From: Natrinema versiforme JCM 10478
Lineage (GTDB): Archaea; Halobacteriota; Halobacteria; Halobacteriales; Natrialbaceae
Direction: 5' to 3'
Assembly: GCF_000337195.1 (NCBI RefSeq)
Contig: NZ_AOID01000021.1
Coordinates: forward strand, 55,866 to 119,865
DNA length: 64,000 nt
Below, one piece after another: positions 60,773-64,000 of the stretch. A program made the position numbers and the translations under genes. Below the pieces are notes generated by a model. The model made no database searches. It was not told where the DNA came from and saw only the letters and a list, made by a program, of their open reading frames with translations. The number at the start of each line of letters is the position of its first letter. Position 1 is the stretch's first letter.

Positions 60773-61513
60773 TCAGGTCTCGCTCGAGTCCGATTCCGAG
60801 TCGGTAGCGGTCGTGTTCGAGTCGTCAGCGCCCGCATCGGGGTTGTACTGGATATCCGTTCCGACGGAGTCGTAGATATCGTCCCAGTCTGTGTCCTCGT
60901 CCATGAGGAAGACCTCGACGGTCAGCGAGCCCTCGCCGAACCCCTCGATGCCGTCGGGTCGAACGTCGATATGATACGTCCCGTTCTCGTCCATGCGAAC
61001 CTCTCCCGTGCGCTCGATCAGCTTCTGTTCGTCCTCGTTGATCTTGACGAAGAAGTACGGCTCGCCGACCACGTCTCCATGCTCCGGCGGGTCGACGTTC
61101 TCCATACTGGTGTTGGCGGTGACTTCGAGGTTGAAGTTCGAGTAGCCGTCGCCGCTCTCCGCGGGTTGCGTGTCGACGAATTCGACGGAGTCGATCCGAT
61201 CCTCGCGCTTGTCCTCGAGCGGGCGATTCGGTTCTTCGGGCGGGGACCACGTCGCGTCCGCGGTCCCGTCCGCATTTGCGGTGTCGTTTCCGTCGGCCGT
61301 TCCCGCGTTCCCATCGGTACCGTTCGGATCAGCGCCGTCGTCGGTGTCGGTCGTCGTGCTGTTGGATCCGTTCGCGCCCGTTTCGCTATCGGTCAACGGT
61401 TCCGTCTCGTTCGCGTCCGACGGCCCGTTAGCTTGTGAGCCCCCGTGGGCGCTACAGCCGGAGAAGACGACGAGTAATGCGACTGCGACGACAGCGATGG
61501 TTCGGGATTGCAT
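60773..61513 (-). CDS. Lipoprotein with Asn/Thr/Asp-rich stalk
   Basis: 246 aa from ATG 61513. MQSRTIAVVAVALLVVFSGC has a lipobox (FSGC), so it is lipid-anchored at the surface. Residues about 25-95 are a low-complexity stalk of Asn, Thr, Gly, Asp and Ser (possible glycosylation sites such as NSTT, NGTDG). A folded C-terminal domain follows: GYSNFNLEVTANTSMENVDP, EPYFFVKINEDEQKLIERTG, GSLTVEVFLMDEDTDWDDIYD. No family recognised. An in-frame ATG at 61543 is a less likely start because it weakens the signal. Confidence 0.7.
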   Translation of the reverse strand: MQSRTIAVVAVALLVVFSGCSAHGGSQANGPSDANETEPLTDSETGANGSNSTTTDTDDGADPNGTDGNAGTADGNDTANADGTADATWSPPEEPNRPLEDKREDRIDSVEFVDTQPAESGDGYSNFNLEVTANTSMENVDPPEHGDVVGEPYFFVKINEDEQKLIERTGEVRMDENGTYHIDVRPDGIEGFGEGSLTVEVFLMDEDTDWDDIYDSVGTDIQYNPDAGADDSNTTATDSESDSSET

Positions 61514-61756
61514 CGTACCCGGTCGTACTGGGACAGTGGCCATTATTACAGTCCAGATAAGCAGCTCCGACCCGTTTGACGGGAAACGGCATGGAAACCG
61601 CTCGAGACGCCCGATACCCCGAACTTTCACACCGTAGAACGATTCTTATCGTGTCCGAAAACGATGTCAGCGACCGTTTTTCGGCTCGAGGTCGCTCTAT
61701 TCTTCATCACGCGAGATACCGACAAAAAGCTCTCGTTTGGTCCACTTTCGCGGGAC
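61514..61756. other. Intergenic region between lipoprotein and radical SAM gene
   Basis: 243 bp. It should hold the promoter of the lipoprotein gene (minus strand) and the end of the radical SAM transcript. Open frames across it are unsupported. No clear terminator or repeat seen. Confidence 0.45.
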
Positions 61757-62764
61757 TCAGGCCAGTGGCGTCCGCTCGACGACCTGCCCATCGTACGTCG
61801 GATACTGCTCGACGATTTCGCCGTCCTCGAGGTCCCCCTCCTCGATCATCTCCTCTAAGAGCCACCACGCGACTTCGACGTGGTCGGTTTTGACGGTGTA
61901 GAACTCCTCGGGGACGCCAAGCGACTCGAGGCGGTCGGGGTTGGTATAGGTCTTCCCGTAGACGAGGGTCCCGTCGTCGGTGACGTCGTCGAACTCGCGG
62001 CGGACGTTGCGGGCCATCCGCTTGAGACGGCGGCGGTGCTGGGCCGCGTCCTTGAAGACGGAGGTACAGAAGTAGACCTTCTCGTGGTCGCCCATCTCCT
62101 CGAGGATGTCCTCGCGGGAGCCGTCGACGGCGCTCATGTGGTCCTCTTTGAGTTCGAAGCCCTGTTCCTGCATCCGGCGGTAGTTCCCGTCGGACATCTC
62201 GAACTCGTTGATGTTACAAAACTCGGCTGCGCCCTCGTCCAGGAACTCGAGGAACTCTTCTTCGGCGCGGATGCCGGGAATTTCGAACGCGGGAGTGAGG
62301 CCTTCGTCGCGGGCGATGTGGAGGATTTCTTCCCACTCGGTGCCGTGGAGGTCGCCCCACTGTTCGTACGGCGGGTGGAAGCGAATCTCGTCGAGACCGG
62401 CCTCCGAGAGGCGGCGCATGTTCTCGCGGCCCCCGGGAATACCGGTGTAGAGGTGGGTGTGGTGGTCCTCACCGAACTCGTCTTTGAGGAGTTCGAGGTA
62501 GTGACAGGTCCGGCCGAGCGCCTCTTGGGGTTCGCCGCCGGTGATCGACGTGCCGAGCGCGTCCATCCGGTTGGCCTCGATCAGGACATCCTCGTCGCTC
62601 TCGACGAGTCGTTCGTTGGCGTAGACGTCGGTGACGTTCTTGCGGTTCTCACCGAGCGGGCAGTAAAAGCAGTCGCGCTGGTCGCAGTAACCGTAGACGA
62701 ACAGCACCATCTTGCCGCCCTTCGCGCACTGCTCACAGCCCTTCGAGATCATTCGAGGGTACAT
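61757..62764 (-). CDS. Radical SAM protein (COG2108-like)
   Basis: 335 aa from ATG 62764. Cluster cysteines are in GYCDQRDCFYCPLGENRKN (Cys27, Cys32, Cys35), a CX4CX2C spacing rather than CX3CX2C; a further pair, Cys10 and Cys13 (SKGCEQCAKGGK), lies ahead. ITGGEPQEALG and TGIPGGRENMRRL are SAM-binding blocks; CNINEFEMSDGNYRRM follows in the second half. The pattern matches the archaeal COG2108 group related to pyruvate-formate-lyase-activating enzymes, whose reactions are unknown to me. The longer upstream frame is not supported. Confidence 0.85.
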   Translation of the reverse strand: MYPRMISKGCEQCAKGGKMVLFVYGYCDQRDCFYCPLGENRKNVTDVYANERLVESDEDVLIEANRMDALGTSITGGEPQEALGRTCHYLELLKDEFGEDHHTHLYTGIPGGRENMRRLSEAGLDEIRFHPPYEQWGDLHGTEWEEILHIARDEGLTPAFEIPGIRAEEEFLEFLDEGAAEFCNINEFEMSDGNYRRMQEQGFELKEDHMSAVDGSREDILEEMGDHEKVYFCTSVFKDAAQHRRRLKRMARNVRREFDDVTDDGTLVYGKTYTNPDRLESLGVPEEFYTVKTDHVEVAWWLLEEMIEEGDLEDGEIVEQYPTYDGQVVERTPLA

Positions 62765-62895
62765 ACCCACCCGAGCCTCAAAAGCCGTGCGAATCCACAG
62801 CGGCACTGTGCCCCGTTGCCCGGTCACATGGATTCGCCCGATTCGAGTGGCGGCCACATATTATTAGGCGGTTCGCCCGTACTGTCATTCATCCG

Positions 62896-64000
62896 ATGTC
62901 CGGCGGGATCCACGTTCTCTGTGTCGACGACGACCCCGATAGCCGTCCGCGGACGGTGGCCGTTCTCGACCAACACCACGACGCGATCGACGTGACGACT
63001 GCGAGGAGTGGCCGCGAGGGGCTGGCGGTCTTCGACGGCGAGCGCAGTGTCGAGCCCGATCGGACCGTCGATTGTGTCGTCAGCGGCTACGAGCTTCCCG
63101 ATATGAACGGCCTCGAGTTGCTCGCGGCGGTGCGAGAACGCGATCCGACCGTCCCGTTCATCCTCTTTCCGAGCAACGGGTCCGAGGCGATCGCAAGCGA
63201 GGCGATTTCGGCCGGCGTCACCGACTACATCCCGACGGAGTCCGCAACGGAACAGGACGCCGTACTGGCGGATCGAATCGAAGCGGCCGTCGAGAAATGC
63301 CGTGCCGATCCGGCTCGACGCAGGAGCGAACGCGCACTCGAGCAGTACGAGCGGCTCGTCGAACTCGCACCGACTGCGCTCTTCGTGCTCGATGCGGACG
63401 CGACGATCGGCTGGTCGAACGAGGAGTTCGCCGACGCGTTCACGGAGGACGAGGACGACCTGATCGGACTGCGGTTTCCGAAACTCGTCGAACGGGGGTA
63501 CTACGACGAGCGCGTGACGACCAAGTACACCGAGGAAGTCCGCGGATTGCTTTCCTCGTCGGTCGACCGCGAGCGGGCGAAATATCAGGTGCGATTTCAC
63601 GCGCCGGACGGCGAGGAGCGGATCCACGACGTCCACACCAGACTCCTCCCGCTCGAGGACGGGGCGTTCACCGGAACGATACACGCGATCCGCGATATCA
63701 CTCGCCGGCGTCGCTACCGGCGCGAACTCGAGCGCCAGAACGAGCGGTTAGCGGAGTTCACCAGCCTCGTCAGCCACGACCTGCGGAACCCGTTGAACGT
63801 CGCACAGGGGACCCTCGACCTGCTCGCGGAGGAGTTCGAGAGTCCCCATTTCGACGAACTGCAGTGGTCGCTCGCGCGGATGGAGGAACTCATCGACGGA
63901 CTCCTCCAATTGGCACGGCAGGGGAAGACGATCGGCGACGAAACGTGGCTCTCGCTCGCCTCGGCGGCCCGCAAAGCGTGGTCGACCGTCGATAACGGCG
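62896..64000 (+). CDS. Hybrid sensor histidine kinase with degenerate receiver, PAS and HisKA (3' end cut)
   Basis: 368 residues are visible from ATG 62896. Residues 1-135 are a receiver-like domain: HVLCVDDDPDSRP keeps the acidic cluster, but the phosphoacceptor position in CVVSGYELPDMNG is Gly64, the Thr position is Pro92 (ILFPSNGS) and the Lys position is Thr114 (DYIPTES). A PAS domain follows (YERLVELAPTALFVLDADAT to TGTIHAIRDITRRR), then HisKA with His294 in FTSLVSHDLRNPL; the ATPase domain lies beyond the window. A TATA-like ATATTATTA (62858-62866) is upstream. Haloarchaea hold many such receiver-PAS-kinases. Confidence 0.88.
   Translation, partial: MSGGIHVLCVDDDPDSRPRTVAVLDQHHDAIDVTTARSGREGLAVFDGERSVEPDRTVDCVVSGYELPDMNGLELLAAVRERDPTVPFILFPSNGSEAIASEAISAGVTDYIPTESATEQDAVLADRIEAAVEKCRADPARRRSERALEQYERLVELAPTALFVLDADATIGWSNEEFADAFTEDEDDLIGLRFPKLVERGYYDERVTTKYTEEVRGLLSSSVDRERAKYQVRFHAPDGEERIHDVHTRLLPLEDGAFTGTIHAIRDITRRRRYRRELERQNERLAEFTSLVSHDLRNPLNVAQGTLDLLAEEFESPHFDELQWSLARMEELIDGLLQLARQGKTIGDETWLSLASAARKAWSTVDNG

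Overview
The window is chromosomal DNA of a halophilic archaeon (class Halobacteria, probably a Natrialbaceae-type genome such as Natrinema or Haloterrigena; the genus is inference). The evidence is high GC with G/C-ending codons, very acidic proteins, haloarchaeal families (HemAT-type transducers, DUF7344/DUF5305/DUF7096-like proteins, PAN, archaemetzincin, pyruvoyl arginine decarboxylase, an A-type ATP synthase), and many TATA boxes about 25-30 nt upstream of start codons, which is the pattern of leaderless transcripts. Both ends are cut inside genes. No rRNA, tRNA, CRISPR array or intact transposase was found.

Layout. 0-12.5 kb: housekeeping and small-molecule genes (FMN-binding protein, LEA-like protein, a CaCA exchanger, a frameshifted ZIP-like gene, GNAT, UspA, Rieske protein, response regulator, HAD hydrolase, membrane protease, UPF0146, archaemetzincin), ending with an EMC6-like membrane protein coupled to the ribosome-recycling ATPase ABCE1. 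12.6-19.4 kb: an AT-richer cell-surface region with secreted proteins of DUF1102 type, a membrane-anchored DUF7344 winged-helix protein, a broken gene, a CARDB-like surface protein, a long signal peptidase I and a DUF5305 protein. The last two are each preceded by a short leader ORF ending in an ATGA overlap. I read this as a possible secreted-fibre (TasA/SipW-like) module. 19.5-34.7 kb: acyl-CoA synthetase, small regulator, NAD synthetase, PIN-ATPase-KH protein, HemAT oxygen sensor, peptidases (M20, M32, HtpX-like), SDR, TruA. 34.7-45 kb: two PQQ-propeller lipoproteins enclosing a purine permease, a phosphoribosyltransferase, PepF and PAN; then arginine decarboxylase and small conserved proteins.

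44.7-56.6 kb: the A-type ATP synthase genes atpH-I-K-E-C-F-A-B on the minus strand. atpD is separated from atpB by about 2.9 kb holding a second acyl-CoA synthetase, a vestige of an ABC-transporter ATPase and two small genes around a palindromic divergent promoter. 56.8-64 kb: a methyltransferase, a type IV pilin, a secreted protein divergent from a membrane-anchored winged-helix regulator with two palindromes between them, a lipoprotein, a radical SAM protein and a sensor kinase whose receiver domain has lost its phosphoacceptor.

Most unusual signals: short palindromic DNA segments inside reading frames that encode Ser/Gly/Asp/Glu-rich inserts (M32 peptidase and the second acyl-CoA synthetase, perhaps the LEA tail); the two coupled leader ORFs in the surface locus; the pseudo-receiver kinase; the symmetric divergent promoters; and three single-base frameshift situations that are either pseudogenes or sequence errors.
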